From Streptomyces rimosus (lineage in GTDB: Bacteria; Actinomycetota; Actinomycetes; Streptomycetales; Streptomycetaceae), in NCBI RefSeq assembly GCF_008704655.1, contig NZ_CP023688.1:3720001-3784000 (forward strand): a stretch of 64,000 nucleotides of DNA, written 5' to 3'. The position numbers and the translations under genes are program-made. The notes under the pieces were generated by a model, which was given only the letters and a program-made list of their open reading frames with translations, had not been told where the DNA came from and made no database searches. Positions 41,246 to 49,212 of the stretch are shown one piece after another (positions within the stretch are counted from its first letter, which is position 1; every line of letters begins with the position of its first letter).

Positions 41246-42714
41246 GCGGGCGAGCGTATGACGCGCCGGACGCTTTGGGTACCCACCGGTAACGAGTTTT
41301 CACGCGATACGCACCATCGCGCCAGTGTTTGCTGGCCACGAGGGGGCTGTCCTGCGGGGTTGTGCGGTGGGACGGAGCGGGCGACCGGTCCGGGGACGGA
41401 CCAGGCGACCGGTGTCCGGGCGAGCCCCGCCGCCCTCGGGTGCCCCGGCTCTTCGGACACTCCATGCCGCCCGGACCGGCCGCCGTCAGGTGACAGGCGC
41501 GGTGCGGAGGTCGAGGCGGGTGAGGAGGAGACGGGCGGAGACGGCGTACGGGAGGTGCCCGAACGTTCCTGCGAGGGGTGGGACCGGGTGGGCCCGGGGT
41601 CGCCGTCCTTCCCGTCCCCGTCCCCGCCCCTGCGGACCAGCGCCGCGATACCGAGGCCCGCGCCCGCCAGCACGCACACGGCCACGCCCACGATGAACGC
41701 GGTGCGCCCGCGCCCGGTGTGCGGGCGGGCCGCGGCGGCGAGCGCGCGGTCCGCTATGGCGTCCGGTATCGGGACGCCGTGCGTACGGCCCGGTTCCTGG
41801 GCGGGCGCCGGGCGTTCGGGGGCGGGTGACGGAGGCGGCGGCGTCTCGGGGGCGCGGCCCGACTGGAGGTAGCCGCGCAGCAGACGCTCGGTGGCGATGA
41901 CGTCCAGGCGCCGGGCCGGATCGCGTTCCAGGAGGCCGCGGACGACGGCCAGGAGGGGGCGGGCCGGTTCGGACAGTTCGATCTCGTCGTCCATGACCGC
42001 GCTCAGTACGCCGCCCAGCGAATCGCGGCGGAACGGCGTCTCCCCGCTTAGCGCCGCGCACAGCAGCACCCCCACCGACCACAGGTCCGCGGCCGGGCCC
42101 GCGGGTCGGCCGGCCATCCGCTCGGGCGCGGTGTACTCCGGCGAGCCGACGAAGCCGCCGGACTCGGTCAGCGTCGTACTGCCGGACACCTTGGCGACCC
42201 CGAAGTCGGTGAGGACGACCCGGCCGGTGCCCTCCTCCAGCAGGACGTTGGCGGGCTTGATGTCGCGGTGCAGCACGCCGAGAGTGTGGGACGCCCTGAG
42301 GGCGCCCAGCAAAGCCAGGCCGATACGGGCCACTTCGCGGGGTGCGAGCGGGCCGCCGCCGATGAGCCGGTCCGCGAGGGACTGGCCGTCGACCAGCTCC
42401 ATGACGATCCAGGCGCGGCCGTCCTGTTCGACGACATCGTGCACGACGATCACGTTCGGGTGCCTGATCCGCGCGACGGTCCGGGCCTCGCGCACCGCCC
42501 GCTCCCGCTGGGCCGCGGCGTCGGGGCCGCCCGCACGGGTCACGCCGCCCCGCTCGCCGGGCTCCTCGTCCACGTGCAGGACCTTCACGGCGACCTGACG
42601 GGCCAGCAGTTCGTCGGTGGCGCGCCAGACCGTGCCCATGCCGCCGCGGCCGAGCCGTTCGCCCAGGCGATAGCGGCCGGCGATGAGCCGGCCCTCGCCC
42701 CCGAAGCTCCCCAT
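41242..42714 (-). CDS. membrane Ser/Thr protein kinase, coupled to the aldehyde dehydrogenase
   Basis: 490 residues. Kinase motifs: YRLGERLGRGGMGTVWRATD, Lys in VAVKVLHV, HRDIKPANVLL, DFGVAKVSG, SPEYTAPERMAGR. A linker of Pro and Glu follows, one membrane helix (TAFIVGVAVCVLAGAGLGIAALV near 355) and a disordered outside tail of about 110 Ser/Pro/Arg residues with no domain. The ATG at 42714 is the first start before the Gly loop. The stop overlaps the aldehyde dehydrogenase ATG. Confidence 0.93.
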   Translation of the reverse strand: MGSFGGEGRLIAGRYRLGERLGRGGMGTVWRATDELLARQVAVKVLHVDEEPGERGGVTRAGGPDAAAQRERAVREARTVARIRHPNVIVVHDVVEQDGRAWIVMELVDGQSLADRLIGGGPLAPREVARIGLALLGALRASHTLGVLHRDIKPANVLLEEGTGRVVLTDFGVAKVSGSTTLTESGGFVGSPEYTAPERMAGRPAGPAADLWSVGVLLCAALSGETPFRRDSLGGVLSAVMDDEIELSEPARPLLAVVRGLLERDPARRLDVIATERLLRGYLQSGRAPETPPPPSPAPERPAPAQEPGRTHGVPIPDAIADRALAAAARPHTGRGRTAFIVGVAVCVLAGAGLGIAALVRRGGDGDGKDGDPGPTRSHPSQERSGTSRTPSPPVSSSPASTSAPRLSPDGGRSGRHGVSEEPGHPRAAGLARTPVAWSVPGPVARSVPPHNPAGQPPRGQQTLARWCVSRENSLPVGTQSVRRVIRSPA

Positions 42715-43051
42715 GGGGTCATCTTGCCCCACCTGCCGTGGTCCGGCGCCGGTGCCGCGAGCGGCGGACGGTGCACGCGGGGTACAGGGGGCGGGGGCAC
42801 ACGATTGCGGCGCGCCCCCGTGGGCAGAGGGTGAGGAGCCCGGCCGTACGGAGAGCGGCCGGTGCCGCGGTACCGGACACGGACCGTGCCCCACGACACA
42901 CGGAAGGGAACCTCCGCCGCCTGTGTCGCCGTCCTTGAAACAGTGAGGCGGCAGCAGCACAGGGCAGCGGTGACCGGGCAGCGAACAGTGGGCAGTCGGC
43001 AGCACACGGGCCGGCGCGGGTGAGCACGGCGCGGCGGATCGGGGGTCGGAC
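42715..43051. other. divergent intergenic region with an inverted repeat
   Basis: About 340 bases between the kinase and the membrane protein gene, with no supported gene. CGACACA (42895-42901) and TGTGTCG (about 42923-42929) form an inverted repeat. The right end carries near-repeats of GGGCAGCGGTGACCGGGCAGCG (42961 on). Confidence 0.5.
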
Positions 43052-44161
43052 ATGGTGATGCAGGACGGTGGTGCGGTGGACGTCCGGCCCGGCCCCGACC
43101 CCGGCCGGGCGGCCCCCGGGCACGCGCGCGCGTACCGTACGGCGGGGGCCGCCCTCGCCGTCTACGGAGGCGCGCTGACCGCCTGGACGGTCTACGGGAT
43201 CATCCAGGGCGACGGCAGCGTGTGGGACTTCTTCGAGGGACTCTTCAACCCGCGCGCCTCCTTCTTCATGTGGACGCTCGGGCCCGGCGAATGGGCGCTG
43301 GTCGTCGCGCTGCTGGCGGTCGCGGCCGGCGCGCTGGCGCTGCGGCGGGTGGCGCGGACGGGCGCGCTGCTGCTCGGCTGGGTGATCCTGGCCCAGTCCG
43401 GGCGCGAGATCGTCGGCCTGTGCCACGCCGGCTACCGGCAGGTGTACGCCACCGAGGCGCTCGGCGGCTGGGTGCTGGCGACCCGGGCCCTGGGCCTGGT
43501 GGCGGCGCTGGTCGTGGTCGTCGCGCTGCTGCCCGCCGTGGAGCGGTCGGCCGGGGGCGCGGAGACGGCGCGCGCGGGGGCGCGCGACGGTCTCCGGCCC
43601 GCCGTGACAAAACGGTCGTGCGCCGACGCCGACTCCTGGTGGCGGCGCCGGCTCTCCCGTATCTGCGGGGTGCTCTTCCTGGGGATGGCCGCGCTGCGGC
43701 TCGCCTGGACGGTGTGGGGCATGTCCGAGGAGCGCATCGACGTGGGCACCTACCTGCGCAGCGCGCTGGACGGCGCCGCCGCCGGCGCCGTCCAGCTGTC
43801 CCACTCCAGCGAGTTCACCACGCTGTCGTCGGTGGTGGTCCTGCTGGTGCTGGGCGTGCTCGCGGTCCGCAGCAACCGTGACGTGCGCGGCGCGCTCCTG
43901 GTGTTCGCCGCGGTGGAGCTGTACCTGACCGTGCGGACCGTGGTGCTGCTGACCGTCACCGGCTTCTTCGGCGGCCCGTTCGTCACCGGTGAGAGCACGC
44001 TGTCGCTGGTGCTGACCGCGTACGAGCTGGCCGCCACGACCTCCGTGGTGGTCCTGGCGACCGGCCGGTCGTTCAGTGCGTACGGCTCCTACGAGGACCG
44101 GCTCAGCGGCCCGTGTGCCGGTGGAACCCGTCGATCATGGCCTGACGGCCGGGCAGGTTGA
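43052..44161 (+). CDS. multi-pass membrane protein, function unknown
   Basis: 369 residues. About eight hydrophobic segments: LAVYGGALTAWTVYGI, WALVVALLAVAAGALAL, GALLLGWVILAQ, ALGLVAALVVVVALL, GVLFLGMAALRLAW, LSSVVVLLVLGVLAV, LLVFAAVELYLTV, LVLTAYELAATTSVVVL. A basic loop lies at 170-200. No motif is recognised. The C-terminal 20 residues are soluble and overlap antisense with the M64 peptidase gene by 59 bases. It is divergent from the kinase. Confidence 0.75.
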   Translation: MVMQDGGAVDVRPGPDPGRAAPGHARAYRTAGAALAVYGGALTAWTVYGIIQGDGSVWDFFEGLFNPRASFFMWTLGPGEWALVVALLAVAAGALALRRVARTGALLLGWVILAQSGREIVGLCHAGYRQVYATEALGGWVLATRALGLVAALVVVVALLPAVERSAGGAETARAGARDGLRPAVTKRSCADADSWWRRRLSRICGVLFLGMAALRLAWTVWGMSEERIDVGTYLRSALDGAAAGAVQLSHSSEFTTLSSVVVLLVLGVLAVRSNRDVRGALLVFAAVELYLTVRTVVLLTVTGFFGGPFVTGESTLSLVLTAYELAATTSVVVLATGRSFSAYGSYEDRLSGPCAGGTRRSWPDGRAG

Positions 44162-45239
44162 ACTCCCTGCCCAGCGTGCGCATGATCGAGTTGTCGGTGG
44201 GCCGGTAGAGGCCGCGCGGGTAGTAGCCGCCGCCCTCGAAGGCGCCGACCTTGCCGCCGTCCGGCGAGTTCTGGCCCAGGTAGCGGTACCACTTCGCCTT
44301 CTTGGCCTTCATCTCCGCGACGCTCATCTTGGTGATGTTGGGCGCGCTCGGCTCGGCACCGGTGTACGTGCCGTTGGTGTCGTAGACGTACTCGTCGGCC
44401 AGCTTGCCGAGCGAGTGACCGGTCTCGTGGACCGCCACCTGCGCGGAGTCGGGGTGGTCCGAGGAGGCGGTGGCGATGCCGTCGTAGCCGACCGGCGAGG
44501 TGATGTCGTTGTAGCCGGCGCCGCCGTACTTGCGGGAGTTGGAGAGCACGATGACCAGGTCGGCGTCCGGGGCCTTGCCCGCGTACGACTCGACCTTGCC
44601 GGTGTCCACGCACAGCAGCCGCTCGATGCCGTCGCACCAGAAGTGCGAGTCCAGCGCGGTGTCCTTGACCACGTCCTTGCCCGGGTCGCCGGAGACACCG
44701 GACTGGTTGGAGACGGCGTCCACCGTCCAGACGTTGAACAGCTTGCGGTTCGAGGCGTACGGCTCGACCTTGGAGATCTGCTCCCACTTCGCCTTGGCGT
44801 CGGCGTGGAAGTCCTTCTGCTGGGCGAGGGTGTAGCCGTCGCCGATGAAGACGACGTCGACCTTCTTGTCGGTGGCGCCGTTACGGATGACCGAGGTCAC
44901 GTCGCCGTCGGCGGCAAGCCCGGCGGCGGAGGGGGCGCGGTGGGCGTCGGCCAGGCGCTTGGGGGTGGCCACCGGGACGGTGGTGTGGCGCGGGTGGCCG
45001 TCGGGGGCGAAGTACTCGACCTGCTGGGTGCGGGAGGCCGCGGGCGGCGCGGACGCGGGCGCCGCGGAGTCCGCGGGAGAAGCCGATGCGGTGGCGGCGA
45101 GGCCGCTGACGAGGGCGAGACCGGCCGCCGCGGCGGTCAGGCGCAGCCGCTTACGGCCGCGGCCGGCTATTCGGGCGCGGATGCCCGCGGGTGCCGAAGC
45201 GTCGGAAGGGGTGGGGGAACGCCGGGGTCTGTGCTGCAC
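44103..45239 (-). CDS. secreted M64 family metallopeptidase (IgA-peptidase-like)
   Basis: 378 residues. Twin-Arg-like basic start (AGRGRKRLRLTAAAAGLALV), signal peptide ending near ASAS, then a peptidase domain with KVDVVFIGDGYTLAQQKDF and the zinc motif HETGHSLGKLADEY (HExxH with a later Glu/Asp) near residue 265. This is the M64 family found in Streptomyces and in IgA proteases. GTG at 45239 has CCGGAGG six bases upstream. It is exported by Sec or Tat. It converges with the membrane protein gene. Confidence 0.92.
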   Translation of the reverse strand: MQHRPRRSPTPSDASAPAGIRARIAGRGRKRLRLTAAAAGLALVSGLAATASASPADSAAPASAPPAASRTQQVEYFAPDGHPRHTTVPVATPKRLADAHRAPSAAGLAADGDVTSVIRNGATDKKVDVVFIGDGYTLAQQKDFHADAKAKWEQISKVEPYASNRKLFNVWTVDAVSNQSGVSGDPGKDVVKDTALDSHFWCDGIERLLCVDTGKVESYAGKAPDADLVIVLSNSRKYGGAGYNDITSPVGYDGIATASSDHPDSAQVAVHETGHSLGKLADEYVYDTNGTYTGAEPSAPNITKMSVAEMKAKKAKWYRYLGQNSPDGGKVGAFEGGGYYPRGLYRPTDNSIMRTLGREFNLPGRQAMIDGFHRHTGR

Positions 45240-45748
45240 GGAAAGCCTCCGGTGAGATGCCGAGCCGTGCCCCGAAGGGCCGTGCTCCGAGGGGGGTTGG
45301 GTCCGCGGAACGCCGTACGGAACGGCGCGCGTCGGACCGCGCACAACCTAGAGGCGGCGGTTACGGGAGGCAACGGTTGGGGGGCAAGTTGTCCCGGAGG
45401 TGAGCAAAATCCTGTCGCGGGCGATGGATCACGGGTGGTGTGCCGCAGGGCACCGGGAGCGGGCCCGAGGACGTACGAGCGACGGCCGCCGCGTGTGGGG
45501 GTCGCGGCGGCCGTCCGAGCCCGTACCGAACGCCCGGGCCGGGCATCCGGCGCAGGCTCTCACTGTGAGCTGCACCGCGTGGTCGGCTTGTGGCCCCCTC
45601 GGTGGTGCAGCATGAAAGGCACTCTGCCCGCGGGCGCCACCTCACGGCATCCTCCGCAGGTCGTGCACCGACCCCCGCCGTCCGGCGGGGGTGCCGGCAC
45701 GCGAGCGGCGGGCAGGCCCGAGGACGGCGGAGCAGGAAGGGGCGGCCG
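45240..45748. other. divergent region with two inverted repeats
   Basis: 509 bases between the divergent M64 peptidase and response regulator genes. A perfect 13-bp hairpin (GACGGCCGCCGCG at 45481-45493 and CGCGGCGGCCGTC at 45503-45515) and a second inverted repeat (GCTGCACC at 45569-45576 and GGTGCAGC at 45604-45611) are present. They may terminate a small transcript or serve as regulator sites. No gene is supported. Confidence 0.6.
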
Positions 45749-46402
45749 GTGATCCGTGTCGCGGTGGTGGACGACGAGCGGCTGGTCAGATCCGGGCTGC
45801 GGATGATCCTGGGCACCGCCCCGGACATCGAGCTGGTCGCGGACTGCGGCGGCGCCGAGGCCGTGGACGCGGTGCTGGACAACGCGGCGGACGTGGTGCT
45901 GCTCGACATCCGGATGCCGGACGTGGACGGGCTGACCGTACTGCGCCGGCTGCGCGCCGCCCCGGAACCGCCCGCGGTGGCCATGCTCACGACGTTCGAC
46001 GCGCAGGAGTACCTGACCGCGGCGCTGCGCGAGGGCGCGGCCGGATTCCTGCTCAAGGACTCCGACCCCGAGCAACTGGTACGGGCCGTACGGACGCTGG
46101 CCGGGGGCGGCAGCGTGCTGGACCCGGGCGTCACCCGGGCCGTGATCGGCGGCTACCTCACCGCCGAGGACCAGGCCGCGGCGGCCCGCGCCGTACGGGC
46201 CCTGACACCGCGGGAGTCGGAAGTGCTGGCCCTGCTGGGCGAGGGCCTGGGCAACGCGCGGATCGCGGAGCGGATGGGGCTGGCGCCGAGCACGGTCAAG
46301 GACCATGTACGGGCGCTGCTGGGCAAGCTGGGCGGGCTCAACCGCGTCCAGGCGGCGATCCTCGCCGACCGCGCCGGGCTGGTCGCGGGCGGGCCCCGGT
46401 GA
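45749..46402 (+). CDS. NarL/LuxR-type response regulator
   Basis: 217 residues. Receiver domain IRVAVVDDERLVRSGLRMIL, phosphoacceptor Asp in VVLLDIRMPDVDG, switch Lys in GFLLKDSDPEQL. LuxR domain LTPRESEVLALLGEGLGNARIAER then GLAPSTVKDHVRALLGKLG. GTG at 45749, GGAAGGGG just upstream. Its stop overlaps the kinase start (GTGA, 46399-46402), so translation is coupled. Confidence 0.95.
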   Translation: MIRVAVVDDERLVRSGLRMILGTAPDIELVADCGGAEAVDAVLDNAADVVLLDIRMPDVDGLTVLRRLRAAPEPPAVAMLTTFDAQEYLTAALREGAAGFLLKDSDPEQLVRAVRTLAGGGSVLDPGVTRAVIGGYLTAEDQAAAARAVRALTPRESEVLALLGEGLGNARIAERMGLAPSTVKDHVRALLGKLGGLNRVQAAILADRAGLVAGGPR

Positions 46403-47643
46403 AGCGGCCCGGCGGATTCCGCAGCTTCTCCGGCTTTCCCGGCTCCCCCGGTTTCTTCGGCTCCCTCGGCTTTCCCGACTTCCCCGGGGGCGTACGCCGG
46501 GGCGTGTCCCTCGCCGTGCCGGTGCTGCTGTCCATGGTGGACGCCTTCCTCGTCAACGGCCTCGACATGGGCCTGGAACTGGGCGTCTCCCTGGTCGCGG
46601 CCGCCGCGCTGCTGCTGCGGCGCCGGCTGCCGCTCATCGTCTTCCTGTTCACGCTCCCCGGCCTGTACATCGGCTACATATGGTTCGCGCCGATGATCGC
46701 CCTGTACACGCTCGCCGTGGTCCGGGCAGGCCGCTTCCGGCTCGGCATCTGCGCCGTCCTGCTGATCGCCGCGCACTTCCTGCCGTACCCGATCTCCGAC
46801 CTCGACCCGGGCGCGGACCGCGAGAACGTCCAGGTGCTGATCGACGCGACGGTCACCTCGGCCGCGCCCATCGCGCTGGGCCTGCTGGTGCGCACCCGCC
46901 GCGAACTCGCCGAGCGGATCGCCGACCTGACGCACAGCCTGCGCCGCGAGGACCGGCTGATCGCGGAACGGGTCCTGGCGACCGAGCGCGCCCGGCTGGC
47001 CCGGGAGATGCACGACGTGGTCGCCCACCAGGTCAGCCTGATCAGCCTCCAGGCCGGGGCGGTGCAGGTGAGCGCCGGGGAGGAGGCGGTGCGGGAGTCG
47101 GCCCGTACGATCCGCGAGCTGTCCGTGCGGACGCTGGAGGAACTGCGGCACATGGTCGGCATCCTGCGGGCGGCCGGGGGCGGCGCCGCGGACGCCCGGG
47201 ACCTGGCGCCGCAGCCGGATCTCGCCGAACTGCCGCGGCTGATCAAGATGAGCGCGCTGGACGTCGATTACGAACACGAGGTGCCGGACGGCGCGTGCGG
47301 CGCGAAGGCGGTGGAGCGGGCGGCGTTCCGTACGGTGCAGGAGGCGCTGACGAACGTACGCAAGCATGCGCCGGGGGCGCGGGTGCGGGTTCGGGTCGCG
47401 GCGGTACGCGACGGGCAGGCGGCCGACGGGGACGGCGGGCCGGGGGCGCCGCGTGGCCTGCGGGTGGAGGTGCGCAACGGGCCGCCGGACGCCTCGGCGC
47501 CCGCCCCGGCGCTCCCGGGCGGCGGCCACGGCCTGGTCGGCCTGCGCGAACGTGCCCAGAGTCTGGGTGGACTGCTGGAAGCCGGGCACACGCCGGACGG
47601 AGGGTTTCTGGTGCGGGCGGAATTTCCGGGCGGGGTGGGTTGA
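46399..47643 (+). CDS. sensor histidine kinase (NarL-type, HisKA_3)
   Basis: 414 residues. N-terminal aromatic/Gly/Pro repeat (FRSFSGFPGSPGFFGSLGFP), four to five membrane helices (about 45-165), then phosphoacceptor His in ARLAREMHDVVAHQVSLISL (HisKA_3) and a HATPase domain (AFRTVQEALTNVRKHAPGA, GGGHGLVGLRERAQSLGG). It pairs with the response regulator before it. The signal is unknown. Confidence 0.94.
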   Translation: MKRPGGFRSFSGFPGSPGFFGSLGFPDFPGGVRRGVSLAVPVLLSMVDAFLVNGLDMGLELGVSLVAAAALLLRRRLPLIVFLFTLPGLYIGYIWFAPMIALYTLAVVRAGRFRLGICAVLLIAAHFLPYPISDLDPGADRENVQVLIDATVTSAAPIALGLLVRTRRELAERIADLTHSLRREDRLIAERVLATERARLAREMHDVVAHQVSLISLQAGAVQVSAGEEAVRESARTIRELSVRTLEELRHMVGILRAAGGGAADARDLAPQPDLAELPRLIKMSALDVDYEHEVPDGACGAKAVERAAFRTVQEALTNVRKHAPGARVRVRVAAVRDGQAADGDGGPGAPRGLRVEVRNGPPDASAPAPALPGGGHGLVGLRERAQSLGGLLEAGHTPDGGFLVRAEFPGGVG

Positions 47644-47819
47644 GGCCGAGGGTTACGGAAGAGCGAGAGGTGGCGTTTTGCCGGTTTTCTGCCGCTCGTC
47701 ACACATGGGCGTTTATGCGATACCGGCACACCGCGTACGTGACAAAAGGTGACCGTCGCGCGACGTAACGCGACGCGGAAGAAAAAGCCGGTTCCGATCT
47801 CGCGGACCCCGGCGGAGAT

Positions 47820-48194
47820 CTACGCGGAAAGCGGCGCCGCCGCCTCGTCCACCGCGGTGCTGAGGTCCGGGTAGACCTCGAAGAGGCGGCGTACACCGAG
47901 GGCCGCGAGCACCCGGTTGACGTGCGAGCCGTCCACCGCGCCCTGCGCCGGGAGGATCAGCCGCAGCCGCCCCTGGCAGGACCGCATCAGCCGGCGGGCG
48001 GCGATCAGCACGCCGACGCCGCTGGAGTCGCAGAAGCGGACCTCGGAGAGGTCGAGGACCAGGCTGCGGCGGCCTTCGGCGACCGCGTCGTGCACGTGCT
48101 GGCGCACCGCCGGCGATGTGACCAGGTCCATCTCGCCGGAGACCTGCAGGACGGCCCAGCGGCCCTGCTCACCTTCTGCCACCTTCAACGACAC
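47820..48194 (-). CDS. STAS-domain anti-anti-sigma factor (BldG/SpoIIAA-like)
   Basis: 124 residues from GTG at 48194, with an alternative start at 48230. It is the STAS fold with the phosphorylation Ser motif VRFCDSSGVGVLIAARRL, typical of anti-sigma antagonists such as SpoIIAA and BldG; GEMDLVTSPAVRQHV is the usual second strand. Partner kinases of RsbW type phosphorylate the Ser. The start at 48194 has AAAGG ten bases upstream. No partner is adjacent; a candidate ATPase lies at 16222. Confidence 0.92.
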   Translation of the reverse strand: MSLKVAEGEQGRWAVLQVSGEMDLVTSPAVRQHVHDAVAEGRRSLVLDLSEVRFCDSSGVGVLIAARRLMRSCQGRLRLILPAQGAVDGSHVNRVLAALGVRRLFEVYPDLSTAVDEAAAPLSA

Positions 48195-48600
48195 GCGCTC
48201 GAAGCCTTTCGCTCGCTTGCGGACGGACACCCTCCGGAACCAACCGGAATGCGCCCTTCCCGCCTCGACTGCCCGGCCGTTCTCCCCTGAAACTCATCAG
48301 AATTGTTTGCGCAACGGGCCGTTCCTCTCCAAGGCTATGCCCAGTCAGAGAGGAACTTTCTCCTAGAACCGGTCACACACGCATAACACATCGGCAGATA
48401 CAGAAGCGAACGGTCGCGCTTCGATCCGCGACGAGCGGGCATTACCACCAAAAGTGACCGTCTCCATACCATCCGTCAGTTGCCCGCAGGGTGGGTTTGC
48501 CGCAAAGGGGCGTCAATGTCGGACCGGCGCACTACATTCGGTGGCACGGTGGAGTGCGGTGCCGTGCAGGGGCACGGTGGCGGCGAAGGATGGGGGCCGG
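48195..48600. other. divergent intergenic region before the sigma-factor operon
   Basis: About 400 bases between the STAS and sigma factor genes, both directed outwards. No gene is supported (a long upstream frame of the sigma factor lacks a binding site). The GC content drops from about 48290 to 48430, where promoters are likely. Confidence 0.5.
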
Positions 48601-49212
48601 ATGGGACATGACGCACCACCGCGCTGGGACAGGCGGATGCAGCAGCGGCTGGCGCGGGGTGAGGCGGCCGCGCTCGGCGAGCTGTACGACCGCTTCGCTT
48701 CGCTTGTGCACAGCCTTGCCCGCCGGGTGCTGGGGGACGAGACCGCCGCCGACCGCATCACCCGTGAAGTCTTCGGCTACATCTGGGAGAACCCCGACTC
48801 CTACGACCCCAAACAGGGCTCACTGCGCTCCTGGGTGGCCCAGCTCGCCCACCGCCAGTCCGTCCACCGGCTGCGCCAGGCCGAGGCCGCCGCGGCCCTG
48901 GACCGCGGCGCGGACGCCCCCGAACCCGCCGAAACGGAGCGCCAGATCCGCGAAGCCTCCACCGCCGCCCGCGCCGACTACATCGTCACGTCCATGCCCG
49001 CCCCGCTCCGGGCCGCGCTGGAACTGGCGTACTTCCAGCGCCGTGACTACCGCCAGACCGCCGCCGACCTGGGCGTCACCGAGGACGAGGCCCGGCGCCG
49101 GCTCCGCCTGGGCCTGCAGCTGCTCTCCACCGCGCACAACCACCGGACGCTGCCGCCCGCCCAGCCCGCCGAGCCCCCGCCGCGCACTCCCGGATACGGA
49201 CGGCAGCTGTGA
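48601..49212 (+). CDS. ECF-type RNA polymerase sigma factor
   Basis: 203 residues. Region 2 (LGELYDRFASLVHSLARRVLG, TREVFGYIWENPDSY, SLRSWVAQLAHRQSVHRLRQ) and region 4 (MPAPLRAALELAYFQRRDYRQTAADLG then EDEARRRLRLGL) are clear. The C-terminal 20 residues are Pro-rich. ATG at 48601 with GGGGGCCGG just upstream. Its stop overlaps the GTG of the anti-sigma gene (GTGA), so the pair is translationally coupled, as is usual. Confidence 0.93.
   Translation: MGHDAPPRWDRRMQQRLARGEAAALGELYDRFASLVHSLARRVLGDETAADRITREVFGYIWENPDSYDPKQGSLRSWVAQLAHRQSVHRLRQAEAAAALDRGADAPEPAETERQIREASTAARADYIVTSMPAPLRAALELAYFQRRDYRQTAADLGVTEDEARRRLRLGLQLLSTAHNHRTLPPAQPAEPPPRTPGYGRQL

Noticed and set aside
43052..44161. The gene might be a longer fusion with the kinase region
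   Set aside because: It is divergent from the kinase and has its own start and membrane helices.
48454..48600. A longer N-terminus for the ECF sigma factor
   Set aside because: The added segment (with several Cys and no sigma features) lacks a ribosome-binding site; ATG 48601 sits next to the conserved region.
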